A DNA stretch of 64,000 nt from the NCBI GenBank assembly GCA_020465985.1, contig JAANYP010006924.1:62001-126000 (forward strand). The letters are read 5' to 3'. The number at the start of each line of letters is the position of its first letter. Within the stretch, counting starts at the first letter, position 1. This document shows positions 10,409 through 20,566 of the stretch, in pieces. Below the pieces are notes generated by a model. It had not been told where the DNA came from. It was given only the letters and a program-made list of their open reading frames with translations, and did not search any database. The position numbers and the translations under genes are program-made. This DNA is from Centrapalus pauciflorus. Taxonomy: Eukaryota > Streptophyta > Magnoliopsida > Asterales > Asteraceae.

Positions 10409-12590
10409 TGTAACATCCTCGGATTCAATTTATTGTAATTGGGATAATTAGTGAATTTTTGTATAATTAAGTTGGATTATGAAAAATGATTATGTATCTG
10501 GATATTTGAAAGTTGGTTGTTATTTTAAGAAATTTGAGAATTTCAATAATTTATTTAAGTATGATAATTTTTAAATGTTAGTAATGATAAAACTAAGATG
10601 AAATCAGATAAGTTGAGGGGCTAAAAGTGTCAATAGCCGAAATTTGAGAAATAAAAGACCTTTAGTCTTTTATCTTGATTTATTTCACCATTTGAACTCC
10701 AAAAGGCTCTCCATCTCTCTCTAAATTCTCTGCTAGAATTCGAACTTGTGGAACAAAATTCGTGGATCAAAGCTAGTTATTATCAGAAATCAAAGGAGAT
10801 TAAGGTAAGAACATGATATATCTTTTTTTGGGGTTTTATTTTGAGATAAAATGCATAAAATTCATATTTTTAAATCTGAAAATTTGTAATGCATGTTTGT
10901 TATAGTAGTTGGAAATCAATAGTTGAACATCACTGAAGCTCCATAAACAAGAATCGTTGGTTGAATCATCCAAAAAGGTAATAAATCTGAATTTTTATGA
11001 AGTCTTTGTGTTCATTTTTGGTCCAATCTGGACGAATTTGGGTGTTAATGATTGGGAAAGTGATGTAGAAACACTCAATATATGATAATATATCAAATGT
11101 ACGGATAGCATGTTGCTATAAATTATTTTTGGAAAATTTTGAGTAAAATCCGTAAGTTGCGACCTGCATTTCTGCAAGTGAACTCGGCGAGTTCTATGGG
11201 GAACTTGGCGAGTTCACAATAACACATGAATAAATATTCAAAAATTCATAAGTGTTGGATCCGAATTCGGTTAGGACCCGAATTCGGATGAGACCCGAAC
11301 TTAGAATGGAACCGAACTCGAATAAGAACCGAACTCGGATGAGACCCGAACTCGGATGGGTAAAGTAATTCGGATGGGTCCAAAATCCGGCCGAGGATCC
11401 GAAATTCGGATTTGAACTCGGCGAGTTCTATGGGGAAATCGGCGAGTTCTACGCTGTACATGTGTAATTCGGATGGGTTATTAAGGACCTGAATTTATGG
11501 TTAATTAATTACACTTTTGGGATATTGTTGGTATTATATTAAGGCATATAATGAAGGGTTAATTGGGAATAATAACACCTCGAGTGATGAGATTTAAACG
11601 CGAGTTTCGAATGTCGGTTCCAATTGTTGTAACACTTATAATTGTACAAATTGATACTCAAACACGTATGTGATATGTTTTTCCGTATGGAAATGTTACA
11701 GGTCCCTTGTGGTGTTGTTTAACCCACAGTGGGGTACTTTTGAGTCCGGTTGAAAGCCCGAGGAGAAATAAAATTAACTGAAATTTAACTAACGCACCCA
11801 CTGAGAGTACCTTTGATTTTAACATGTCTGCATCTGCTTTATGTTTGCTTTGCCTGCTGAGGCATGTTGTTTAAATTTCGTTTGGCACTCTACTAACTTG
11901 CGTATATGTTGATGTACATTCATACTTGTTGCATGTCCGTTCATTTGTTGTGCATCCTATTGATGGACCTGCGGGTCGCATTGGTAGCTGATGTTACTGT
12001 GCTATATGATCAAGAGTTTGACACCTCTGTGGTCAGGATAGACAGTAAATCATCCCCGATGTTATGTCTCCCTCAGATGGTTGGTTTTCCTCATGCCGAG
12101 TGTCATCTCGAAGGAGCTGCGGCTCGGGTTGCGTACTTTGAGTACGTGTGGAGTATACGATATGTGTTACCGCGGTTACTCTGGGTGGCATCATAAGGAT
12201 TTGTAGAATGTGTAAAATCATTTGCTATTTACTAAGCAATTCGCTTACCCCTCAGTTGTTGAATTTTTAGAGGAAAAGGGAAATCTGCTGCGGGACCTTC
12301 TAGCTAGGTCGTCTGTTGAAGTAATTGAAGATATCTACTGCTTATTTTGGTAACAGATTTATGGAAATGTTGTTGTAATAAATTTGGGGTGATGTAATGT
12401 ATTGAATATGTATACTTAGTATTGGAACCTCGTAGCATCGTAGGGCATTTGACAAATTTGTATTATTTTATTTTATGTACTTTAATGTTTCCACACTTTA
12501 ATTAAGTATTCAGATCATTATGTAATAGTGTGTTTGATGATTAATCCTGGGTGTATTGTAAGTGGTGGTTATTGTGGCAAGGGTGTGACA
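10409..12590 (+). repeat. G1 left LTR
   Basis: TGTAACATCC...GGGTGTGACA, 2,182 bp. It contains a cluster of 'cgaactcgg', 'gaattcgg' and 'gaactcggcgagttc' phrases at about 11185-11455. The terminal dinucleotides and the last 100 bases match the right LTR, except that the end here reads TGTGACA and there TGTCACA. Confidence 0.9.
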
Positions 12591-12596
12591 TCGAGA

Positions 12597-12610
12597 TGGT
12601 ATCAGATCAG
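12597..12610 (+). promoter_or_regulatory. Primer binding site, G1
   Basis: TGGTATCAGATCAG; the G2 equivalent is TGGTATCAGAGCAG, so this copy has one mismatch to the Met-tRNA consensus. Confidence 0.8.
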
Positions 12611-12809
12611 TAGTTTGAGATTCAAGTGTCCGTGATGTCTTGGTCTCAAACATTAAGTGATGATATGTAGTGATTTTAAGTAATGATCTGAACTAAGATA
12701 GGTTACAATCTAGTAATAATAGGAAATTGACTTTCATACGGGACAATGGGTGGTGACTTTAAATAAATGGCATGTCACTAAACAAATTAAATGTTTTATA
12801 TTTCAGAAC

Positions 12810-13973
12810 ATGTCTGGAGGAGGAATGACACCCGAAGAAACAAGGGAAATGATGCTAGCCATGATGGCTGAGCAAAATCGGATGATTCAAGATCAGTTTC
12901 GGGCTCGAGATGAGGCCGAAGCTAAGCGAAGAGAAGATAAGAGGAAGAATAAGGAAAAAGAGGGAGACAATGACGAACAAGATGACAACACTGGGTCATC
13001 TAAAAAGCCCAGAGGTTGTCGGTTTAAGGACTTTAAAGAAAATGGAGCAGTCGAGTTTAATGGACTGGGTGATGCCGTTGCCACACTGGAATGGATAACA
13101 GCCACAGAAAGGACTTTTGGAATTAGCAATTGTGCTGAGAAGGACATGGTCCGGTTCGCTACTGCTATGTTCACCAAAGACGCGGTTATGTGGTGGAATT
13201 CCATGGTTAACGCCTTAACCTTGGAAAAAGTATCTGTTATGACATGGGCTGAGTTCGCTGAAGTTTTTACTCAGCAATATTGCCCGGCTGATAAGCGCCA
13301 AAGACTAGAAGCAAAGTTCATGACACTGATTCAGGGGACTAAGTTTGTGTCCCAGTATGCGGTAGAATTCACGAGGCTAAGTCTGTTCGCGCCTCATCAG
13401 GTTGATACAGAGGAAAGAAAAGTGACCAGGTTTGAGGCTGGTCTTGATCTAGAAATCCGAAGGGTGATGAGCAACGTACGCTACCCCACATTTGCTAGTC
13501 TGTTGGAAGCCGCTAGAAATGTGGAACAGATTCTGAGTATGTCTGGATTTGTAATGGGGTCTGCTGCTGCTTTAGCTAACCCAACTCAACCTTCACCACC
13601 AAAACGTCAACGCGAAGGAGGCTACTCTGGTTCTTCACGATCATCGCAGTATTCACCGCAACAATCTTACCGTCAACAGTCTGGTTCTTCTGGTCGTGCT
13701 CGTGCGTACTTCATCAACACCGAGACGCAGTACTGTAATAAATGTCATCTGGAACACTTTGGCAAGTGTACTAATGGGCGTGCCTGTTTTTGCTGTGGAG
13801 AATTGGGCCACTACCAGAATGAATGCCCACGGAAATCGGATGTCTGCCATAAATGTGGTGTATGGGGGCACTATAGTAGGAACTGTCGAAAGAACGCTCC
13901 AGCAGCTGCTGCTCCGTCTTCAACTCGATCATCTGGAGGATCTAGTGGTGGTTTAGTCAACCGTCGGAATTAG
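12810..13973 (+). CDS. G1 gag (capsid-nucleocapsid), ending in a premature TAG
   Basis: Starts at M-S-G-G-G-M-T-P-E-E; 387 residues. The ORF is open upstream to 12750, but the G2 gag aligns from this Met and the upstream residues look like leader. A charged Lys/Arg/Glu linker (about residues 35-65) is followed by a retrotransposon gag capsid domain (about 80-230, with A-V-M-W-W-N-S and T-Q-Q-Y-C-P-A). Three zinc knuckles lie near the C-terminus: a variant C-N-K-C-H-L-E-H-F-G-K-C, then C-F-C-C-G-E-L-G-H-Y-Q-N-E-C and C-H-K-C-G-V-W-G-H-Y-S-R-N-C. The stop at 13971 is TAG where the G2 copy has CAG, and the same frame continues into protease, so gag and pol were one polyprotein. It would package element RNA in virus-like particles. 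Confidence 0.85.
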   Translation: MSGGGMTPEETREMMLAMMAEQNRMIQDQFRARDEAEAKRREDKRKNKEKEGDNDEQDDNTGSSKKPRGCRFKDFKENGAVEFNGLGDAVATLEWITATERTFGISNCAEKDMVRFATAMFTKDAVMWWNSMVNALTLEKVSVMTWAEFAEVFTQQYCPADKRQRLEAKFMTLIQGTKFVSQYAVEFTRLSLFAPHQVDTEERKVTRFEAGLDLEIRRVMSNVRYPTFASLLEAARNVEQILSMSGFVMGSAAALANPTQPSPPKRQREGGYSGSSRSSQYSPQQSYRQQSGSSGRARAYFINTETQYCNKCHLEHFGKCTNGRACFCCGELGHYQNECPRKSDVCHKCGVWGHYSRNCRKNAPAAAAPSSTRSSGGSSGGLVNRRN

Positions 13974-16900
13974 CCACAAAGGGCACCGACTCTTGCATTT
14001 CAGATAACTGCGGAGGAGGCTAGGGAAAACCCAGAGGTGGTTACTAGTATGTTCATAGTTAAATCTTTGCCTGCAAGAGTGTTATTTGATTCTGGTGCCA
14101 ACCGTTCATTTGTGTTAACTGTTTTTGCACAACGACTTGCTATGCCACTGTCTAAGCTATCAGCTGTATTAGAAATTGAAGCTGCTAGTAACACTCTAGT
14201 CAAAGTAGATCACAAATACCGTAACTGCACTCTAGTGATTGAAGATGTAGTCTTCAATCTTGATTTGATCCCGATAGCATTCAGTGAATTTGATGTGATA
14301 GTCGGAATGGACTGGTTGATAGAGAATGAAGCTCATATAGTCTGTAAGAAGCAAATGATCAAGTTAACTACTCCGGAGGGGCGTGACATCTGTATATACG
14401 GGGATAGGAGAAGCGGGGATCTGTGTTTGTTGACCATTGCAAAAGCCCGAAAGCTTGTTGCAAAGGGGTGTGACGCCTACCTGGCATATGCAATTGATGC
14501 TAAGGCTGAGAAGAAAACTGTGGCCGATGTGCCTGTTGTATCACAATTCCCGGATGTGTTTCCAGGAGACTTGTCTGGCGTGCCGCCTGATAGACAAGTG
14601 GAATTTCGCATTGATCTGATCCCTGGAGCTGCACCGGTAGCTCGTTCTCCGTATCGCCTTTCTCCTACAGAGATGCAAGAAATGATGAAACAACTCCAGG
14701 AGTTGTTGGATAAGGGGTTTATTCGACCGAGTTCGTCTCCATGGGGAGCTCCGGTATTGTTTGTGAAGAAGAAAGATGGCACCATGAGGATGTGCATTGA
14801 TTACCAGGAGCTGAATAAGCTGACTATTAAGAACAAGTATCCGCTGCCAAGGATAGACGATTTGTTTGATCAGCAACATGAGGCAAGTGTGTTTTCTAAG
14901 ATTGACTTGAGGTCGGGATACCATCAGCTGAAAGTTCGAGAGGAAGATGTGCCTAATACAGCATTCAGAACTCGCTATGGACATTACGAGTTTCTGGTGA
15001 TGCCTTTTGGGTTAACCAACACCCCGGCTGTATTCATGGATCTGATGAACAGGGTATGTAGACCGATGTTAGATAAATCGGAAATAGTGTTTATTGACGA
15101 TATCTTGGTGTATTCCAAGTCTGAAACAGAGCATGCTGTTCATCTAGCAGAGTTATTGGAGCTGTTGAGAAAAGAGAAGTTGTATGCCAAATTCTCAAAG
15201 TGTGAGTTTTGGTTACAACAGATCCAATTTCTTGGACATGTGATTTCTAGAGCTGGGATTTTCGTAGATCCAGCTAAAGTTGAAGCCATAAGAAACTGGG
15301 AGCCGCCTCGTTCAGCTACAAAAGTTAGAAGCTTTCTTGGGTTGGCGGGCTACTATAGGAGATTCATAAAGGACTTCTCGAAGATTGCAGTTCCTTTGAC
15401 TGCATTAACAAAGAAGAATGCACCGTTTGTTTGGAAAACCATGTAGAAAGAGGCATTTGATATATTGAAGAAGACATTAAGTGAAGTGCTGATACTTGCT
15501 CTACCGGAGGGCAATGATGATTTTGTGGTATACACAGATGCTTGAAGGCTGGGGTTAGGTGCTGTACTGATGCAGCGCGGGAAAGTAATTGTGTATGCCT
15601 CGAGACAACTTAAGCAGCACGAGAAGGATTATTCAACTCATGATCTTGAGTTGACATCTGTTACTTTTGCTTTGAAGTTATGGAGGCATTATCTGTACGG
15701 AACTAAGTGTCAACTTCATACAGATCATAAGAGTTTGAAGTACATCTTTAGTCAGAAGGAGCTTAACATGAGACAGCATAGATCTATGGAACTTATTAAA
15801 GACTACGATTGTGAGATACTGTACCATCCCGGAAAGGCTAATATAGTAGTCGATGCACTAAGCCGTAAGGCCTACTCTAAGGACTGCTGCTACATGATGA
15901 CGTCTACTATGTTAACTTCCACGATTATTGATGATATAAAAGCTGCTCAAGAAGAAGCTTTGAAGGAATAAAATCTTGGTGCTGAGGATATTAGAGCACA
16001 GTTTAAGAATATGGAAGCGAGTGAATCTGGTTTGAAAGGTGTGTACGGAAGAATCTGGGTGCCAAAGTTTGGAGGCATGAGAGATGTGATTATCGAAGAA
16101 GCACATCAATCCAAGTTTTCTGTACATCCTGGGAGTACAAAGATGTACAATGAGCTGAAAGCAGACTTTTGGTGGCCCGGATTGAAGAAGGACATTGGAC
16201 AGTATGTGGAGAGATGCAGGACTTGCCAGCTAGTGAAAGCCGAACACCAGCAACCATATGGTAGACTGCAACCGCTTCCCATTCCGGAATGGAAGTGGGA
16301 ACACATCACCATGGATTTTGTCACGAAGTTACCGAAAACTAGGTGTCAACATGATGCAATTTGGGTGATCGTTGATAGATTGACCAAGTCGGCACACTTT
16401 ATACCGATTCGGGAAAGCTATTCATTGGAGAAGTTGGCTAATGGACGAGATTGTTTCTAGACACGGAGTACCGAAGTCCATTGTATCAGATCGGGATAGC
16501 CGATTTACTTCAAACTTTTGGTCAGATTTGCAAGAAGGTTTAGGAACAAGTATCGCGATGAGTACGACTTACCGTCCGCAAACCGATGGTCAGAGTGAAC
16601 GGACCATCCTTACCTTGGAGGATATGATGAGATCATGTGTATTGGATCTCGGTGGCAATTGGGACGACCATTTGCCATTGATAGAATTTTCATATAACAA
16701 CAGTTACCACGCTACAATAAAGAAAGGGCCGTTTGAGGCATTATATGGGAGAAGGTGTAGGACTCCTACGTGTTGTAGAGTAACTGGAGAAACACCGATT
16801 GCTGGGCCGACATTGTTACAGGAGACAAATGAGAAAATACAGTAGGTGCGACAGAACATGAAAGCGGCCCAGGATCGCCAGAAAAGTTATCACGATAGGA

Positions 16901-17351
16901 GGCACAAACCAATCAACTTTGAGGTGAATGATTGGGTATATCTGAAAGTATCACCTATGAGAGGTGTTACACGTTTGTAAAGAGAGGCAAGTTGGCTCCG
17001 AGATATGTTTGGCCGTTCAAGATTTTCGAGAAAGTGGGAAACCAGTCTTACCATTTAAAGTTGCCTGAAGAAATGTCGGGCATACACCCGGTGTTCCATG
17101 TGGGGAACCTTAGAAAATCATTCAGTACCGCCAACGAGGATTGGACAGATCACACAGAGTTGCAAATTGATGAAAGGCTTCGATACGTGGAGGAGCCGGA
17201 ATGTGTTCTGGATACCAATGTGAAGAAGCTAAGGAGTAAAGAGATAGAGATGGTGCTTGTACGCTGGAAGCATCATAAGGGAGCAAATCATACGTAGGAG
17301 ACTAAGTCTGGGATGATGAAGAAATATCCACAACGTTTCGGATCCAAGTAA
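13974..17351 (+). pseudogene. G1 pol: protease, RT, RNase H, integrase, chromodomain
   Basis: In frame with gag after the TAG. Protease active site D-S-G-A at 14088. RT covers about 14600-15300 with the catalytic F-I-D-D near 15094. RNase H is about 15480-15870 (Y-T-D-A, then T-D-H-K). Integrase has an HHCC zinc region (H-P-G-S...C-R-T-C-Q) near 16120-16230 and core acidic residues in M-D-F-V and V-S-D-R-D. The chromodomain-like tail ends at 17351. Lesions: TAG at 15444, TGA at 15543, TAA near 15969, a small deletion at about 16437 that shifts frame, TAG at 16843, loss of a T near 16975, and TAG at 17296 where the 10.3-kb copy has TGG. It cannot make enzymes. Confidence 0.9.
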
Positions 17352-17370
17352 CTTCGAGGACGAAGTTTTA

Positions 17371-17388
17371 GCGTGGTGGAGCCCATGC
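17371..17388 (+). promoter_or_regulatory. Polypurine-tract region, G1
   Basis: GCGTGGTGGAGCCCATGC immediately before the right LTR, identical to the G2 sequence before 34899. It probably primes plus-strand DNA synthesis. Confidence 0.6.
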
Positions 17389-19503
17389 TGTAACATCCTC
17401 GGATTCAATTTATTGTAATTGGGATAATTAGATGAATTTTTGTATAATTAAGTTGGATTATGAAAAATGATTATGTATCTGGATATTTGAAAGTTGGTTG
17501 TTATTTTAAGAAATTTGAGAATTTGAAAATTTTATTTAAGTATGATAATTTATAAATGTTAGTAATGATAAAACTAAGATGAAATCAGATAAATTGAGGG
17601 GCTAAAAGTGTCAATAGCCGAAACTTGAGAAATAAAAGATCTTTAGTCTTTTATCTTGGTTCATTTCACCATTTGAACTCCAAAAGGCTCTCCATCTCTC
17701 TCTAAATTCTCTGCTGAAATTCGAACTTGTGGAACAAAATTCATGGATTAAAGCTAGTTATTATCAGAATTCAAAGGAGATTAAGGTAAGAACATGATAT
17801 ATCTATTTTTGGGGTTTTATTTTGAGATAAAATGCATAAAATTCGGATTTTTAAATCTGAAAATTTGTAATGCATGTTTGTTATAGTAGTTGGAAATCAA
17901 TATTTGAACATCACTGAAGCTCCATAAACAAGAATCGTTGGTTGAATCATCCAAAAAGGTAATAAATCTGAATTTTAATGAAGTTTTTGTGTTCTTGAGG
18001 TTTTACTTCATTTTTTGTCCAATCTGGACGAATTTGGGTGTTAATGAGAGGGAAAGTGATGTAGAAACACTCAATATACGATAATATATCAAATTATGGA
18101 TTGCATGTTGCTATAAACAAGTTTTGGAAATTTTTGAGTAAAATCCGTAAGTTGCGACTTGCATTTCTACAAGTGAACTCGGCGAGTTCCCAAGATTACG
18201 TGAATAAATCTTTAAAAATTTATAAGTGTTGGATCCAAATTCGGTTGGGAACCGAAATTAGAATGGAACCGAACTCGAATAAGAACCGAACTCGGATGGG
18301 TAAAGTAATTCGGATGGGTCCAAAATCCGGCCGAGGATCCGAAATTCGGACTTGAACTCGACGAGTTCTATGCTGTACATGTGTAATTCGGATGGGTTAT
18401 TAAGGACCTGAATTTATGGTTAATTAATTACACTTTTGGGATACTGTTGGTATTATATTAAGGCATATAATGAAGGGTTAATTGGGTATAATAACACCTC
18501 GAGTGATGAGATTTAAACATGAGTTTCGAATGTCGGTTCCAATTGTTGTAACACTTATAATTGTACAAATTGATACTCGAACACGTATGTGATATGCTTT
18601 TCCGTATGGAAATGTAACAGGTCCCTTGTGGTGTTGTTTAACCCACAGTGGGGTACTTTTGAGTCCGGTTGAAAGCCCGAGGAGAAATAAAATTAACTGA
18701 AATTTAACTAACGCACCCACTGAGAGTACTTTTGATTTTAACATGTCTGCATCTGCTTTATGTTTGCTTTGCCTGCTGAGGCATGTTGTTTCACTTTCGT
18801 TTGACACTCTACTTACTTGCGTATATGTTGATGCACATTCATACTTGTTGCATGTCCGTTCATTTGTTGTGCATCCTATTGATGGACCTGCGGGTCGCAT
18901 CTGTACTCTGAGTTACTGTGCTATATGATCAAGAGTTTGACACTTCTGTGGTCAGGATAGACAGTAAGTCATCCCCGATGTTATGTCTGCCTCAGATGGT
19001 TTGTTTCTTTATGCCGAGTGTCAGCTCGACTGAGCTGCGGTTCGGGTTGCGTACTTTGAGTACGTGTGGAGTATACGGTATGTGTTACCGCGGTTACTCT
19101 GGGTGGCATCATAAGTATTTGTAGAATGTGTAAAATCATTTGGTATTCACTAAGAAATTCGCTTACCCCTCAATTGTTGAATTTTTACAAGAATAGGGAA
19201 ATCTGCTGCGGGACCTTCTAGCTAGGTCGTCTGTTGAAGTAATTGAAGATATCTACTGCTTATTTTGGTAACGGATTTATGGAATTGTTGTTGTAATAAA
19301 TTTGGGGTGATGTATTGAATATGTAGACTTAGTATTGGAACCTGGTAGCATCGTAGGGTGTTTGGCAAATTTGTATTATTTTAATTTATGTACTTTAATG
19401 CTTCCGCAGTTTAATTAAGTATTTAGATCATTATGTAATAGTGTGTTTGATGATTAATCCTGGGTGTATTGTAAGTGCTGGTTATTTTGGCAAGGGTGTC
19501 ACA
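17389..19503 (+). repeat. G1 right LTR
   Basis: TGTAACATCC...GGGTGTCACA, 2,115 bp. It is shorter than the left copy mainly through loss of part of the 'gaactcggatgagaccc' cluster near 18240-18360. Right flank at 19504 is 'ccagaggggtg' of the Copia extra ORF; the uninterrupted form of that flank is visible at 60871-60890. Confidence 0.9.
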
Positions 19504-20245
19504 CCAGAGGGGTGTTCTATCCCCTCAGGTTCATCAGCTTGGGTTGATTGTCCTTCAACAGCTGTTGGGTGTTGAACAGCTGCATCACCAGGAGCAGAAG
19601 TTTAAGGCTAAGCTGCTGGATGGTCTGTTCCAGCAGGTTGGACACCTTGTGAGACTCAGGTTGTGTAGAAGAAATATGAGGTGGAGACTGTGTGGACTCA
19701 ATATGGAGTGGAGTGGACTCTTGTCTTTCAATATCCTCAACCTGTTGGGAGGCTGGGATAGTGGATGTGGTAGTCTCCTTTTGTACAACCGGTTCCTGTT
19801 GGGAGGAACCAGAGGGCCTAAGCTGACTCAGGGTGAACTCTTTAATGAGTGAAGCCTGCTACAAATTTGCTGAACTTTCTCCCAAAATAGGAGAAGACAC
19901 AGGGGTTGTTTCTTTTTCAACTAATTCCTGTTGGGAGGGGTCAGAGTGGCTAGTTTGGGAGGTTAGTTTCTTCTTGGCTAGTGATTTTCGCCTTGAGTAT
20001 TAGGACATGGAGGGTGATTGAGGAGAAGTGGCAGGGATTTGTTTCAAGGCCCTCTTCACCAGTTTAGGCCTTGATTTGGATTTTCCTTTGGGAGCAGCAG
20101 TTGGATCCACCCTCTGAGTAGAGGGTCCTTCCACTAAACCAAGTAGCCTCCTCATTGGAGTGGATAGAGGAGGCTCATTGTTGAGTACTGGAGTGAGTAG
20201 GAGAGAGAAAGGTTTGGGCAGTTGATCTGAAATGTTCTTTAATGA
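19504..20245 (-). pseudogene. Copia B extra ORF, middle part, degenerate
   Basis: On the minus strand this matches about 56495-57400 of element C: the phrase 'gagggtggatccaactgctgctccc' region, Pro/Ser/Thr-rich codons, and 'ttgggagaaagttcagc'. No long frame remains, because frameshifts and stops are frequent (for example 'tagga' near 20000). At its N-terminal side the homology jumps at about 20195-20215 from the extra ORF directly to the spacer upstream of it, so the first about 170 codons, the ATG and the TATA box found in C are deleted. The Gypsy G1 LTR cuts its other end at 19503. Confidence 0.7.
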
Positions 20246-20566
20246 AAAATGGAATGGTTTGCCATGTCAGAATGGTTGTCAGACCACTTGACCTTTTTAA
20301 CTACTAACACACGTTTACAAACATTATCCACAGGTAATTAAGTTAAATAAATACATAATTTAAGTAACTTAAATGTGAAGAAAGGTAATTAAAATTAATG
20401 TTCCAAGCTGTTGTTCAAACCTGTGATGAGCAGTTTCATCACAAACTGATCATTCCTCAAGCTGTTCATGCAACCTGTGCAGGTAGATGAGAACAGTTTT
20501 CATTTTGAAGCCTGTTCAATAGTTGATTAGGTTACAAGACTATGCCTTGTATGACAGATTGAATAT
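20246..20566 (-). other. Pol-to-extra-ORF spacer of Copia B, shortened
   Basis: Non-coding. It aligns on the minus strand with about 38955-39290 of C ('gtcatacaaggcatagtcttgtaacc', 'ttaattacctttcttcac'). The C segment 38300-38955 is absent, so the spacer is fused to the truncated RNase H at about 20567. Confidence 0.7.

Larger units (their letters stand above)
10409..19503 (+). mobile_element. Gypsy chromovirus G1 (Tekay/Del-like), LTR-gag-pol-LTR
   Basis: LTR 10409-12590, primer binding site 12597, gag 12810-13973, pol to 17351, purine tract 17371-17388, LTR 17389-19503. Domain order protease-RT-RNase H-integrase-chromodomain defines Ty3/Gypsy, and the C-terminal chromodomain-like segment defines a chromovirus. 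LTRs of over 2 kb fit the Tekay/Del lineage. The two LTRs differ at roughly 3% of the positions I compared plus indels. A further pol end (9604-10371) is joined to its left LTR, so this is part of a tandem structure and has no clean left target-site duplication. On the right it lies in the extra ORF of minus-strand Copia B (19504). Confidence 0.9.

Noticed and set aside
13971..13973. Gag-pol TAG as a programmed readthrough codon
   Set aside because: The same codon is CAG in the G2 gag, so this is a point mutation in G1. The immediate context shows no known readthrough signal.
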